From Areca catechu (lineage: Eukaryota; Streptophyta; Magnoliopsida; Arecales; Arecaceae), in NCBI GenBank assembly GCA_021397845.1, contig CM038049.1:101152877-101216876 (forward strand): DNA of 64,000 nucleotides. Direction: 5' to 3'. This document shows positions 1 through 10,994 of this stretch, one piece after another. Below the pieces are notes generated by a model. The model searched no databases. It was not told the origin of the DNA and worked only from the letters and a program-made list of their open reading frames with translations. The position numbers were made by a program, and so were the translations under genes. Each line of letters starts with the position of its first letter. The stretch's first letter is position 1.

Positions 1-816
1 CCTGCCCCCCACATGATTCCCACAGATGCCCTCGTGGATCTCCTGGAGCATGAGTACGGCTTTTGTGGGCCTCAGACACTTGAGAAGTGGGTAGGAGTAG
101 GATCTCCGATACAGTAGCCCGTCCATCAATATGAACCGTGCGGCCTTCCTCTTAATGAGGCCAGCCACCATGAGGTCCTCTGGCAAGGTGCCGTTGGTGA
201 TGTACTCGATGTACTTGTCCATCCAGCTGGGCTCTTGGTTGACCTGCTGGACCTCCATGGGTGTCTCGTAGCTCGGGGCCTTGAGATGCTCGATGTAGGC
301 ACGGCCTAGTGATGAGTCCGGCAGGATTGCCAGGTAGGAGAGTGCATCTGCGCGAGCATTTTCCCCGCGAGGTATATGGGAGACGCTGAAGCGCCGAAAT
401 CCCGTCGCGCTCGTTCACACGAGCTCCAGGTACTTTGCCATTTGGGGGTCCCGCGCCTCGTACTCCCCCAAGACCTGCCTGGTCACCAGTTGTGAGTTGG
501 TGAAGACCCTGAGGCAGGCCACGCCCAGCTCACGGGACACTCTTAGCCCCACGAGAAGTGCTTCGTACTCCGCCTGGTTATTAGTAGCGGCGAACTGGAA
601 GCGGAGCGCACACTCGACAATGACCCCCTCGCTGTTGGCAAGGATGAGACCAGCTCCGCTCCCACCGGAGTTCGAGGCTCTGTCTACATGAAGGATCCAG
701 ACGTCCTCCTCTGGTCCTGGTTCCGGTTGCCGGTCTTGGGGTCTTTCTTCATGGCCGACCTCGACCTGTAGGTGATGTCGAACTCGATGAGCTTGAGCGC
801 CCACTTCGCCAAGCAC
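1..816 (-). pseudogene. Tat-1 second RNase H (aRNH) and integrase N-terminus, broken
   Basis: The minus-strand translation from about 720 reads DVWILHVDRASN, then NNQAEYEALLVGL and the late motif ENARADALSYLA. This is the acquired RNase H of Tat elements, which degrades RNA in the RNA/DNA hybrid during reverse transcription. The stretch after it reaches DGLLYRRSYSYPLLKCL and HEGICGNHVGGR, the first histidines of the integrase zinc-binding (HHCC) domain. An in-frame TGA near 415-417 interrupts the RNase H. The frame differs from that of the RNase H just upstream, so there is a frameshift around 690-760. The integrase is cut by the window start. Confidence 0.85.
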
Positions 817-2332
817 CCAGACGTGTCAGGTCGGCTTAGAACCACCTTCAGTGGTTGATCCGTTAGGACCGCAATGGGGTGCGCTTGGAAGTAAGGCCTG
901 AGATGCTGGGCGGATACGATTAGCATAAAAATCAGTTTCTCGGACCGAGAATACCTGAGCTTCGCATCGCGGAGGAGTTTGCACATGTAGTACATCGGTC
1001 TCTGCGTTCCTTTGTCATCCGTTTGAACCAGGACCGAACTGACGGCTTCTGCTGTGATCGCCAGGTATAGGAGGAGCTCCTCTCCTTCCTCTGGCATGTA
1101 AAGTAGCGGCAGAGATGCCAGTGTCCTCTTCAGTTCATCAAATGCCTCCTAGCACTCCTTCGTCCAGGTAAAGTTGTTCATCTTCCTCAATGCCTTGAAG
1201 AAGGTCTGGCAGCGGTCAGCGGACCTTGAGATAAATTGATTCAGGGCGGCTATCCAGCCAGTGAGTCGCTGTACTTGCTTCTTGGAGGTGGGTTGCTCCA
1301 TGTCCAGGATCGCCTGGACCTTCTCTGGGTTGGCCTCTATCCCTCTCTGGGTCAGTATGAACCCCAGGAACTTCCCTGCGGACACGCCGAAAGTGCACTT
1401 CGCCGGGTTCAACTTCATCTGGTGAAGCCGGAGGTTACTGAAGGTCTCCGCCAGGTCACCGACATGGTCCGACGTGGGCTTGCTCATCACTAGCATGTCA
1501 TCCACGTACACCTGCATGTTGCGGCCAATCTGGTCTTTGAAGACCTTGTTGACCAGACATTGGTATGTGGCACCTGCGTTCTTGAGATCGAACGGCATCA
1601 TTTTGTAGCAGTAGCTCCCATGGTCGGTGATGAAGGCGGTGTGCTCTTCGTCCTCTGGGTACATTCGGATCTGGTTGTACCCGGAGAAGGCATCCATAAA
1701 AGAGAGGAGGCGATGCCTTGAAGTAGTGTCCACGAGCTAGTCGATCTTTGGAAGAGGGAAATTGTCCTTTGGGCAGGCTCGGTTGAGGTCGGTGTAGTCC
1801 TCACAGATCCTCCACTTGCCGTTGCTCTTCTTCACCATGACCACTTCGCCAGCCAACTGGGATACTGTACCTCTTGTATAAAGCTAGCGGCGAGAAGCTT
1901 TTCTACTTCCTCGTTGATGGCCTTCTGTCTTTCCACGGCAAAGCTCCTCTTCTTCTGGCAGACTGGACGGCACCTCAGGTCAATCTTCAGTTGGTGGGTG
2001 ATGACTTCTGAGGGGATACTAGGCATGTCTGCAGCAGACCAGGTGAACACATCAGCATTCACCCAGAGGAAGTCTAGCAAATGAGCTCGCTCTTCTTCCG
2101 AGAGCTGGGCTCCTATCTGCACTGTCTTCTGAGGGTCTGAGCCGAGGGGGAACGTCAACAAGCGCTCCACGAGCCCTCCCCTGGGATCTTGCTCTCTTAG
2201 GTCGAGGTCATCGACGTCGGAGCCGAGCTCAGCATTCCGGGCCCGTGGGACCGTCTGCAGACAATGCGGGATGGGTTGGGCCATCCCTCTCATCACTCCC
2301 GTCACAGAGGCGGTAGGGAACTGCACCAGCAA
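684..2332 (-). pseudogene. Tat-1 reverse transcriptase and first RNase H, broken
   Basis: RT motifs are clear: CEDYTDLNRACPKD, SFMDAFSGYNQI, then the catalytic YVDDMLVMS. They are followed by the RT/RNase H connection and a degenerate first RNase H (LLYLAITAEAVSSVLVQ). It would copy element RNA into DNA inside the particle. The segment 2332-1832 is in frame with gag. A small deletion near 1850 shifts the frame within the motif that normally precedes VMVKK. A TAG near 1735 and another near 1149 then stop the RT frame. Both look like CAG-to-TAG changes. It is recognisable by domain but not translatable. Confidence 0.88.
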
Positions 2333-2785
2333 CCTCTTAGTGAAAATGACAGTGTCCAGCTGATTGAGCTATGGACGGTCGAGGATAGCATTGTAAGGTG
2401 ATGGGAGCCTGATGATGGTAAATGTCATCATGACCGTAGTCTACCGAGGTGGGGATCCGACGGTAACAGGGAGAGTGATCTCTCCTTCGACCCCCACAGA
2501 ATCTCCGGTGAAGCCTACAAGAGGGGTGTGCACCAGCTTTAATTGATCATGAGACAAATTCATTCGAGAGAAAGCATCGTAAAATAATATGTCAGTAGAG
2601 CTCCCACTATCTACCATAATGCGATGTACAGGATGCTTCACGATGGTCATCTCAACCACCACTGCATCATTATTTACATTTTCATTTTTATTTTCCTTTT
2701 CAAAGGGGAGTATATTCTCTAGGTCTCCTGCCTCCCGGGCTCTCTTCATCGCATGCCTTATCCCCCAAGAGATCATGCCCACCGG
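2333..2785 (-). pseudogene. Tat-1 aspartic protease region
   Basis: The minus-strand translation contains MVDSGSSTDILFYDAF, the active-site DSG of a retroviral-type aspartic protease in the spacing usual for Tat elements. Further on, after an in-frame stop near 2438, it reads PYNAIL, close to the YNAILGRP motif of this family. The protease matures the Gag-Pol polyprotein. The frame is that of gag. In-frame stops lie just upstream (near 2786) and in the middle (near 2438), so this is a decayed copy. Confidence 0.8.
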
Positions 2786-4333
2786 CTTCTACGTTGGACG
2801 GTTGTCAATTGCAGGGACGGGGGGAAGGGCTGCGAGCGACTGACCCTCCGTCGGGGCTTCGTTCCTCACGAACTTATTGAGGTAGCCCCTCTTGATCAGC
2901 TCCTCGATCTCCCGCTTCAGATTGCGGCACTCCTCCGTGTCATGGCCATGCTCGTGGTGAAATTGACAATACTTTGTCTTGTCACGGAGGAGTGCCGCAA
3001 TCTCCATGAGAATCTTCATTTTGGGAGCGAGAAGAGGGGTGAAGGTCCGCTCCAGGATAGCTCCATTCTTCAGCTTCGGGCCCGGACGGAAGTCCGCAGG
3101 TGGTCCAGGCCTCCGGGTCCCAGGGACATCCCTTGGAGCAGGCTTTTTCGAAGGCTTCCCGTCCAGCTCTCACCTGGTACAGTCAGCCTCCTCGGCCCGG
3201 ATGTACTTGTGGACGCGGAGGAGGAGCTCGGAATATGTCTTGGGGGGCTTCTTGTCCAGGAAATATGTCAGATGGGATGTCTTGAGCCTGCGCTTCAATG
3301 CCAGCATGGCGATGGGCTCATCCAGGCTATAGATTTCCAAAGCGGCGATCTTGAAGCAGGTGACGTAGTCCCGCAACAGCTCCTGGTCTTGTTGGCAGAT
3401 AGAGAAGAGGCTATCCACCTCCCTTGGCACCTTCCGGCAAGCATCGAAGTGTGCCACAAACTTTTCCTCTAGCTGATGAAAGGAGCAGATGGATTCCAGC
3501 TCGAGGCGGGTGAACTAAACTCAAGCAGCCTTCCGGAGAGTGGCTGGGAAGGCGATGCATAGAAGAACGTCCGTCGCTCCCTGGACCCTCTCGAGAGCCT
3601 TATAGTTCTCTAGGTGGTCCAAGGGATCGGTGGTCCCATCGTAGGGATCCACCTGAGGCATACGGAACCGATTCGGGATCGGTTCCTTTTGGATTTCCCG
3701 GGAGAAGGGTGGCTGGGCGTTGTAGCCCGCTGGATCGATCGGGGAGCTCTGCATGTCGGCAAAGTGGTGGGAGAACTCCGCCAACTTGCGCTCGTGCTCC
3801 TCCAAGTGCCTCTCGGCCTGGCACCTGATGGCCTCGTCGGTGGAATCTTCCACCGAGGCCGTTGGAGAAGAGGGTGCCGATCGGTCTCGACGAGGGGCCT
3901 TGCCCCGATGGCGCCTGCTGCACCGCACTGCTTCAGCATCATTGGCCGGGGATCGACTCTCGTGATCTGCTGAACCAGAGTGGCTCCTCTTTGCGAGAGT
4001 CTGGTGGCTCCCGCGGGGGTTGGAAACTGCCCGCGGATGGGAGGGCCTGCCTTGGGTAGAGCACAGGCTTCTGCGGGGGCCCACGGCTCGAGCCACGGGG
4101 GTCCCTGGCTGGGGCTGAGTGGCCAGGGAGCGCTGCTGGTGCTGTAGTTGCCGCACAGCAGTAGTCAAAGTTTGTAGCTGCTGAATGACAGCTGTGAAAG
4201 GAACGTCTACCGAGGATGGCTGAAGAGGAGGAGGTGGAGTAGGAAGTTCCCTCTCTGGGTTGTGCGGCCCTTGGGGGGAAGGAACCTCTCCTGCTCGGCT
4301 GGTGGATGCTTTACGCCCGCGCGTCACCATCAT
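2786..4333 (-). pseudogene. Tat-1 gag, broken by in-frame stops
   Basis: This is the capsid-type polyprotein of a Tat element. The start chosen is the methionine at 4333, the first after the primer site; the next codon is also Met. The N-terminus is basic and proline-rich. The capsid region includes VDPYDGTTDPLDHLENYK and, further on, LEEKFVAHFDACRK and a LRDYV segment. The C-terminal part has the YCQFHHEHGHDTEEC zinc-knuckle-like motif typical of Tat gag. The whole stretch is one frame, but TGA and TAG codons near 3515-3523 and a TGA near 3168 break it. The first two fall where related proteins have tryptophan. Confidence 0.85.
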
Positions 4334-4388
4334 GGTCAGAGGATGCTTTCGCCCATGGAGAGCTTGCTTGTACAGGGGTCACTGTTAT

Positions 4389-4413
4389 GCGCCCCCTTCC
4401 TAGCGCGCTAATC
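4389..4413 (-). other. Tat-1 primer-binding region
   Basis: On the minus strand the LTR ends in CA at 4414 and is followed by ATTAGCGCGCTAGGAAGGGG. The matching place in Tat-2 reads ATTGGCGCTAGAGGAAGGGG, so the primer site is conserved in position and mostly in sequence. I do not assign the tRNA. Confidence 0.6.
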
Positions 4414-5189
4414 TGTTGCCGATCTCGCTGCGGTGGCCTGTAGCTCATGAGCTGGGCGCTGGTTCTCAGACTCTTTCACCTCAAGATCTCCAAGCTTCCG
4501 GACCTGCAAAACAAAGTCAGAGATTCGGGCCAGGGTTTTCGGCGGGGGCACTCCGACGGTCAAGTTAGAGAGCGGCAAGATGGAACAGGCCATCTAAGGC
4601 GGGTTCCCGAAGGATTCCCGTGCTTAGAGGAGATGTAAATGAAAGAAGCATGGGGAAGAGGGGAGTTGTGGCCCAGGTTCCTGTGCTGGGTTCACCGAGC
4701 TCACGTCTGAGGACTTCTTGGGGTTCCTGGATCGTTCTCTCGATGTTCTCTACCCTTTTTCCACTTACCTTTCCGTCCATTTTTACCATCCCTTTTATAC
4801 CACCGGACCGCCTTCAGCCCATGTCTCCTCCTGGGGGGCTCTCTGAGATCTCTGGGTCTTCTCTTCTCCATTCTCCTTCGAGTCCGGGAGTTAAGTAGCC
4901 GGCCCGCCTCGTCTGCCGTGTGTCACGAGAGGGGAAAGATTGGTAAGACCTTGGGCTGAGCATGGGAGCTCTCCTTTCGGGGCGTTGATGATGGACTTCT
5001 AGCCGTTTCAGGCCCCTGCCCGCAAGGCTTTCATTCCTTGGTTGCGGGACCCTATTTAACTGATGTAAATGAGGTTTCGTATATTACTACAGGCCGTACT
5101 AGCACCCCGTACAGAGCGCGGCGTGCGCCGGCTCTAGTGATGACCTCGCGACCCGTGTCTCTACCTCCCCGAGACTTTGCAGAGTAGGG
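4414..5189 (-). repeat. Tat-1 5' LTR (outer limit uncertain)
   Basis: The LTR lies between the primer site and the tandem array, in minus orientation. A TATA box (GGTATAAAAGGG on the minus strand) sits at 4790-4801. Downstream of it the R-U5 region carries the plus-strand motif CACTCCGACGGTCAAGTTAG at 4550-4569, shared with the other Tat LTRs in the window. The inner end is the CA at 4414. The outer end could be near 5190 or could include the tandem array that follows, since the copy's other LTR is outside the window. Confidence 0.6.
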
Positions 5190-5375
5190 CTGACTTCGGC
5201 CGAGGTGGACCCGTCAGGGGGTGCCTCCTGGCGGTGGAGCAGGGGTTGCCAGCTTTGGCCGAGATGGATCCCTCCTAGGTGGACACGTGGCGGAGTGGCA
5301 GAGAGAGGCTCGACTTCGACCAAGGTGGGCCCGTTTTGGGGTGCCACCTGGAGAAGGAGCAGGAGGGCTTGGCTC
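5190..5375. repeat. GC-rich tandem array, left part (~60-bp subunits)
   Basis: Three ~60-bp subunits each contain the core GAGGTGGACCC followed by a GCCACCTGG-type segment. They are the same units as in 7748-8968. The array is interrupted at 5375 by a copia-type LTR and resumes at 7748 without loss. Confidence 0.9.
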
Positions 5376-7747
5376 TGAAAGGATTATGCCCTAAATGCCA
5401 ATCGAAATATTATATTTCGTTGGGATTTTTCCTTTTCCATCCCAAAAATCAATGTATTAACATTATCATTCAATAAAGGCATTATTTTCATCATACGCTG
5501 TGTCTTAATTATTATATGATGAACTCCATAGATTAGGGCTATGGTTCTAGGGTTATGATGAGATCATACCAGTGAGACCTAAAGCCTTAAAACCCTAATC
5601 TAAAATATTCCTGGTCAATGGGACATTGAGTAGGGGATCAATATTTCTGGTAAAGATAAGCACTTCCTATGTATGAGGGTGACTGATCTCACAGTCACTT
5701 GTGTTTGACACTAATACTAGGATGTGGGTGCTCATTAGAGAATGAGTTCACTGAATAGATCCAGATTGAGATATCTAATGGAACCTTATCTATTTGTCAA
5801 TAGATATTTCTCATAGTGGGAGTAGTGCATGTGGTCCTTTGACCTGAGACTGCCATGGTACCTTATATACATGAATCCACATTTTGGTTCACACTCAATC
5901 ATAACACTGAGTTATGCATGAGGTGATACTGGATATGGTGGATTGTATATAAAGGTTATGAGTAGGTCAACAAGGAATTGATCAGCCCTAGTAAGAGGAT
6001 ATTGCATCCAGCCAATTTCGATCAAATGATGATTCGGGAAATCTTTGATCAAAGTATGAACATTAGAAGTAGTTTATAATAGTTCATTAATGAATCATCA
6101 TTAAAAAGATTGAGCTAGGGATGAATATGAAATTGGATTTGACAAGGTATCCATATCCATAATCATATTCAGGATGCAAGTTGATCAAAGGACTGAATTG
6201 CCCGGTAACTCACCACTGAAGGGTATTTTGGTAATTCCACCAAAATTCCACATCTTCCGGGTAGACATGATACGTTGCTAGACGTCAATCTTGTCTTGTA
6301 GGGAAATGATTAAATTATGATAATTTAAATTAGTTAATTAGAATTAGATTCTAATTGACCAAGTCGAGCTAGCTTGAGTTGACCTAAATCGGCTTAGTTG
6401 AGATCTAACCGAATTAAGTCAAATAGCACTCGGACTTACTGCTGGCTAGATGTGGAACCCAATGGGTCACACACAAAAGAGAGTCGATGAGGGATTTAAT
6501 TTAGAATTAAATCATGTTTGCAGGACAAACATACTAGCATGTGTTGCAGACCCAACTTCTATTCGAATTAGATTCGAATTTGGTTCTGAATTGGGCTTAA
6601 TTGGGTTCTAATTGAACCTAATTAAGGTCTAATTTAAATTTTGGGATTTTGGGCTAACCCATGGCTGAACCCATTGATTAAAAATCAATTTAAACCCTTT
6701 TCCCAAGACTGCCCAAGCCATCTTTCCCACGCGCGCGCACCAAAGGAAGAGTCCACGCGCGTGGACTCCTCTTCACGCGCGTGGGGACTTCTTTTACCAT
6801 GAAAACCAGATGGGAGGGGGCGGAAATCTTTTCTTTAGGCGTCTCATCTGGAGTCCCTTGGATCAAGATCAGATGGCCAGAAGAAATCCGTTGCTTTTCG
6901 GTCGCAACTCCGTCTCAGAACATCGTGACTTTTCTGAGGTTTCTTCCGAGGTTTTTCTTCATCGAAAAATCTTGAAATAAATCAGGAAATGTGTGAAAAA
7001 TCTAAGGGGACGTGTGAGGATGGAAAGAACGTGATTCTTGGGATAGCAGAAGGTTGCGTTGTTTTTGAAAAGACACCCCTCTGATATCTATAAATAGGGT
7101 TGGGTTCTCGGGGGTTTTCATGTAAGATAATTCAGAGATCAGATTCTCTTTCTTCCTCTCCAGAATACTCCTTTCCCTTGTTTTTGTTGGGTATTATTTC
7201 CCTTACAGAGGTATCCTCTGTCGAAACTCTGACCCTAAACAAGAATAAGAGGAAGTTCTTGAACAGTAAAGGAGAGAAACAGGAAGGGTCTCTTTTCTTT
7301 CTTGAATTAAGACATTACTTGTCTTAATTTTTCTTCCACTTCAAAAAATAATTTTCTACAAGGATTGAAGTTGAGGAAATGATCAAGAAGAGGAAAGAAG
7401 GGAGAAAGGGAATTTTCAAGAAAGAAAATTCCAGCCTATAAGTCCAAGAATTGAATTCTTGAAAAAGAATTCAAGAAGAGGATCCAAGATCAAGAAGTTG
7501 TTGTCTTCATCTCTTCTCCGTGTGGATCACCATTGGAGGGTGAACATTTGGGCACCTGGTGGAGATTTACATTTTGGATATTGCGATACAGGTTAGTACT
7601 TACATATATATATATTTAAATCATGTATATGAATGATATATATTTTTAATTTTTTTTAAGGAGATATAGGGCTAAAGGGTTTGGTATAGATTTCATAAGA
7701 TAAAAATTTTGAAATCTATATTTCAACCTTGGTCAACAAACCCAACA
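5376..7747 (+). mobile_element. Copia-type solo LTR, 2372 bp, nested in the tandem array
   Basis: The insertion starts TGAAAGGATTATGCCCTAAA and ends CAAACCCAACA. It is flanked by the 5-bp duplication GGCTC at 5371-5375 and 7748-7752. Removing it restores a normal tandem-repeat unit. The start resembles Tork/Angela-type copia LTRs (ATGCCCTA near the 5' end), and ATGTGGAACCCAATGGGTCACACAC inside resembles the second copia LTR here. A TATA box (CTATAAATAGGG) is at about 7088. No gag or pol lies inside, so it is best read as a solo LTR left by recombination. Confidence 0.85.
7088..7099 (+). promoter_or_regulatory. TATA box of the copia-type LTR
   Basis: CTATAAATAGGG is placed as expected for the U3/R border of the LTR, with a plausible leader of about 650 bp to the LTR end. 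Confidence 0.55.
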
Positions 7748-8968
7748 GGCTCGCCATCGGCAGAGGTGGACCCATCCTGGGGTGCCACCTGGCGAGGGAG
7801 CAGGAGGCTGCCAACTTCGGCCGAGGTGGACCCCTCCTGGTAGACACCTGGCGGAGTGGCAGAGAGGTGCTTGACTTCGGTCGAGGTGGACCCATCTTTG
7901 GGTGCCACCTGGCGAGGTAGCAGGAGGCCGCCAGCTTCGACCGAGGTGGACCCCTCATGGGTGGACACCTGGCGGAGTGGTAGAGAGGTGCTCGACTTCG
8001 ACCGAGGTGGACCCGTCTTGTGGTGCCACCTGGCGAAGGAGCAGGGGGGCTTGGCTCGACCTCGGTAGAGGTGGACCCGTCTTGGGGTGCCACCTGATGA
8101 GGGAGTATGAGGCCGCCAGCTTCGACCGAGGTGGACCCCTCCTGGTTGGACACCTGGCGGAGTGGCAGAGAGGTGCTCAACTTCGGCCGAGGTGGACCCG
8201 TCTTGGGGTGCCACATGGCGAAGGAGCAGGGGGGCTTGGCTCAACCTTGGCAGAGGTGGACCCGTCTTGGGGTGCCACCTGGCGAGGGAGCAGGAGGCAG
8301 CCAGCTTCGACCGAGGTGGACCCCTCCTGGGTAGACACCTGGCAGAGTGGTAGAGTGGTGCTTGACTTCGGCTGAGGTGGACCCGTCTTGGTGTGCCACC
8401 TGGCGAAGGAGCAGGAGGGGCCTGGCTTGACCTCGGCAGACGTGGACCTGTCTTGGGGTGCCACCTGGCGAGGGAGCAGGAGGCCGCCAGCTTCGGCCGA
8501 GGTGGACCTCTCCCGGGTGGACACCTGACGGAGTGGCAGAGAGGTGCTCGACTTCGGCCGATGTGGACCCGTCTTGGGGTGTCTCATGGCGAAGGAGCAG
8601 GGGGGCTTGGCTCGACCTCGGCAGAGGTGGACCCGTCTTGGGGTGCCACCTGGCGAGGGAGCGGAGGCTGCCAGCTTCGACCGAGGTGGACCCCTCCTGG
8701 GTGGACACCTGGCGGAGTGGCAGAGTGGTGCTCGACTTCGGTCGAGGTGGACCCGTCTTGGGGTGCCACCTGGCAATGGAGCAGGGGGTGCCTGGCTCGA
8801 CCTCGGCAAAGGAGGATCCGTCTTGGAGTGCCACCTGGCGAGGGAGCTTGAGGCCGCCAGCTTCGGTCGAGATGGATCTCTCCTAGGTGGACACTTGGCG
8901 GAGTGGCAGAGAGGTGCTCGACTTCGGCCGAGGTGGACCCGTCTTCGGGGTGCCACCTGGCGAAGGAG
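7748..8968. repeat. GC-rich tandem array, right part, ~185-bp higher-order unit
   Basis: Three related ~60-bp subunits alternate: one starting TTGGCTCGACCTCGGC, one CGCCAGCTTCGACCGAGG and one GCTCGACTTCGGCCGAGG. The first subunit recurs at 8051, 8236, 8422, 8607 and 8792, a 185-186 bp period. At the left end an extra pair of the other two subunits breaks the register. Long open frames on both strands are by-products of the repeat and the lack of stop codons in it, not genes. Position suggests an origin in Tat LTR/UTR sequence. Confidence 0.92.
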
Positions 8969-8975
8969 CAGGGAT

Positions 8976-9290
8976 TTTGAAAGAAAAATTCATGTGGCAC
9001 TTGTGACTTCCAGCTGGATCTGACACACGTTCCACGTTAGCGAGGTAGCCATATCAGGGGAAGGTACGCAAACACTCACAGATACACCCATACTCTAAGA
9101 ACTTTTCTCTCATACTCTTGATATGCTTCTCCATTCTGTGGCTGGGTCCGTCACTGACTTAAACATCGGAATATCTCTTATCAAAATAACTTCGATAAGA
9201 AACCTATTTTGTAGATAAATCAGAAAGTAGTCTTACGACGCAGCAGCTCCGACGAGCCGATATAGAAACTCCACACCAACGGGGTCCATG
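8976..9290 (+). repeat. Tat-type LTR remnant (R-U5), plus orientation
   Basis: The stretch CTCCATTCTGTGG, then CACTGACTTAAACATCGGA (about 9150) matches the R-U5 signature of the Tat LTRs, which read CTTAAGCATCGGAG in Tat-2 in the corresponding sense. It lies opposite in orientation to Tat-1. No primer site or internal region follows, so it is debris. The array may belong to the U3 of this LTR or of Tat-1. Confidence 0.45.
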
Positions 9291-9795
9291 CCTTGAGCTC
9301 TGAGGGTGTTCCCCTTTATATATGCGAATGCCGCAACACCCTTTATATATGCGAATGCTGAGGGCAACTTGGGTACACAAAAAGGATCTCAGTGGGTCGG
9401 TAAGGGAGGATTAGGCAGGAGATCTTGTCCACGCTTGTCTCAGGGTGAGATCATTCTGCCGGATCGGAATGTCCCTTCTTCGTTGAATGCTGTTTTTGTC
9501 TTATGTGCGCTAGTAGCCGCTTTCTTTATGGTGCCAGGAATTACATCTTGGAAATGGGCCATTCCTGCTTGATTTTGGGGATCTACATGGGATTTCAGGA
9601 CCTATTTGTTAGCTTTAGGGTAGGCTCGAGGGCGAACGTTGGCAGACTATATTGATCCCAAAGGCTGAGGAATCTTATTGCTAGGTCAGATCACTTAAAA
9701 CTATAGGATCTCGGAGGCCGAGCGTTTGATTGCCCCTACCCGATACCAAGGCTGAGGGTTTCGTCATGTCGAAATGTTTTGGGATATATTTTCAT
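9291..9795. other. Unassigned; contains a short direct duplication
   Basis: No gene or element is recognised. The only structure is a direct repeat of CCTTTATATATGCGAATGC near 9310-9360. Confidence 0.4.
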
Positions 9796-10252
9796 ACAGG
9801 GATGATAATTTTTATTAATTCGATGAATATTCGATCCGATCTATTTTTGATGGGACAGATAAAATTTGATCCGCTTAATTTATAAACGGATATGGATTAT
9901 ATAAAAAAAACCCGACTCGGATTGAATCAGCTATGGATAGTAGTACGTTTCGATCCGAACCCGACCTGTTTATATATAAAAAAAATTATGTTTATAAAAT
10001 ATTTAAGTAAATTAGATATGGGACGGATATATCCGACCCGACCCGATTCGACCCGACCTATTTAGCTTTTAAATTAACTAAGTTTTATGAGATCGGGTAT
10101 ACCCGATCCGATCGGATCCATATGTGATTTTTTTATACCCGACCCGATCCGATTCGAGACAGATATGAGACGGGTATGAGATGGATAATTTTTTAATGGA
10201 ACGGATATGGATTTTAGATAACCCGATTCAAGTCCGATCCGTTGCCATCGCT
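9796..10252. mobile_element. Candidate hAT-type non-autonomous element rich in GACCCGA motifs
   Basis: The left end (ACAGGGATGATAAT) and the reverse complement of the right end (AGCGATGGCAACGG) are similar and resemble hAT-type termini of the GGGATGGCAA class. Flanks ATTTTCAT (9788-9795) and ATTTCTAT (10253-10260) would be an 8-bp target duplication with two changes. The body is a patchwork of CCGATCCGA, GACCCGACC and their inverses. No coding sequence. Assignment is by ends only. Confidence 0.45.
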
Positions 10253-10260
10253 ATTTCTAT

Positions 10261-10989
10261 TTATTACAAAGATCGTTCTCCAGAAATTTTCACCCTTCAT
10301 CGGCCTAAGAAACAGGAATTCTTATTAAATGATTGAATATTTTAATAGGGTTGCGAGAGCTTGATATGGCCGAAGGCTCCTTTTTAAGTCTTCGAATACA
10401 GGAAAGACCAAATCTATACTCCTCTAGGTTGGGGGTAATTTTAACTAGAGATTAATAACAAAGTCCTTGGTCACTATTAACCCTTGACTAGAGGATCAGG
10501 AGGAGTCCTTATTATGCTGAAGTTGGGATAGATCGAGGGTTTTTTAGTGCTGGAAGCTGGTTGCGCTGAGACCAATTAGCTCGGGCCTCTTTCATTATGA
10601 TGGGGGTCATTTATGCTAAGGAAGTCGTCCGTGAATGGGGTGGCGAGGGCTCCTTGCTAGGATCAACGACCTATACTGGCTCCTTTCCAAATTTCTTGGG
10701 CTAAGATGGGGCTGGGTATCTCATCCAGGGTTTAGGGAATTCTATGCTAGAGTTCCAGCAGTGTCGGTGCTCTTATCTCATCCTGTTGGCATTCGTGAGT
10801 CACCGTGTTACTCAGGATTTCTGGATGCTGAGGGTGGGGCTTTGCCTCGCATCACTGTGTAGAATATATTAGAGAAACAAACTCTATTGAATCATATTTT
10901 GTTTATGCATCGGCATGATTCTTTTTGTATATGATAATATCTATAAAAAATAAAATAATTGTATTTATTGTTTTTGTTGGTACAAGTTG
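10261..10989. other. Unassigned flank of Tat-2
   Basis: Mixed-composition sequence becoming AT-rich towards 10990. No conserved protein, RNA gene or repeat recognised. It is the original flank joined, before insertion, to 41694 onwards. Confidence 0.4.
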
Positions 10990-10994
10990 ATGCC

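Larger units (their letters stand above)
1..5189 (-). mobile_element. Tat-1: Ty3/gypsy Tat-lineage LTR retrotransposon, 5' part, cut by window edge
   Basis: Reading leftwards on the minus strand, the order is LTR, primer-binding region, gag, protease, RT, RNase H, a second RNase H and the start of integrase. The window ends there, so the rest of integrase and the 3' LTR lie outside. A second, plant-type RNase H between the ordinary RNase H and integrase is the hallmark of the Tat lineage. Gag and the first part of pol share one reading frame from 4333 to about 1850. That frame is broken by several stops and then by frameshifts near 1850 and near 690-760, so the copy is dead. The outer (right) limit of its LTR is not fixed because the far target duplication is outside the window. 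Confidence 0.9.

Noticed and set aside
152..418. Minus-strand frame of 88 codons at the left edge
   Set aside because: It overlaps the true RNase H/integrase frame, which matches known motifs; this one does not.
7716..9023. Long open frames (up to 259 codons) on both strands of the GC-rich array
   Set aside because: They follow the tandem repeat in several frames at once, have no domain and differ only by repeat register. They result from the stop-poor repeat.
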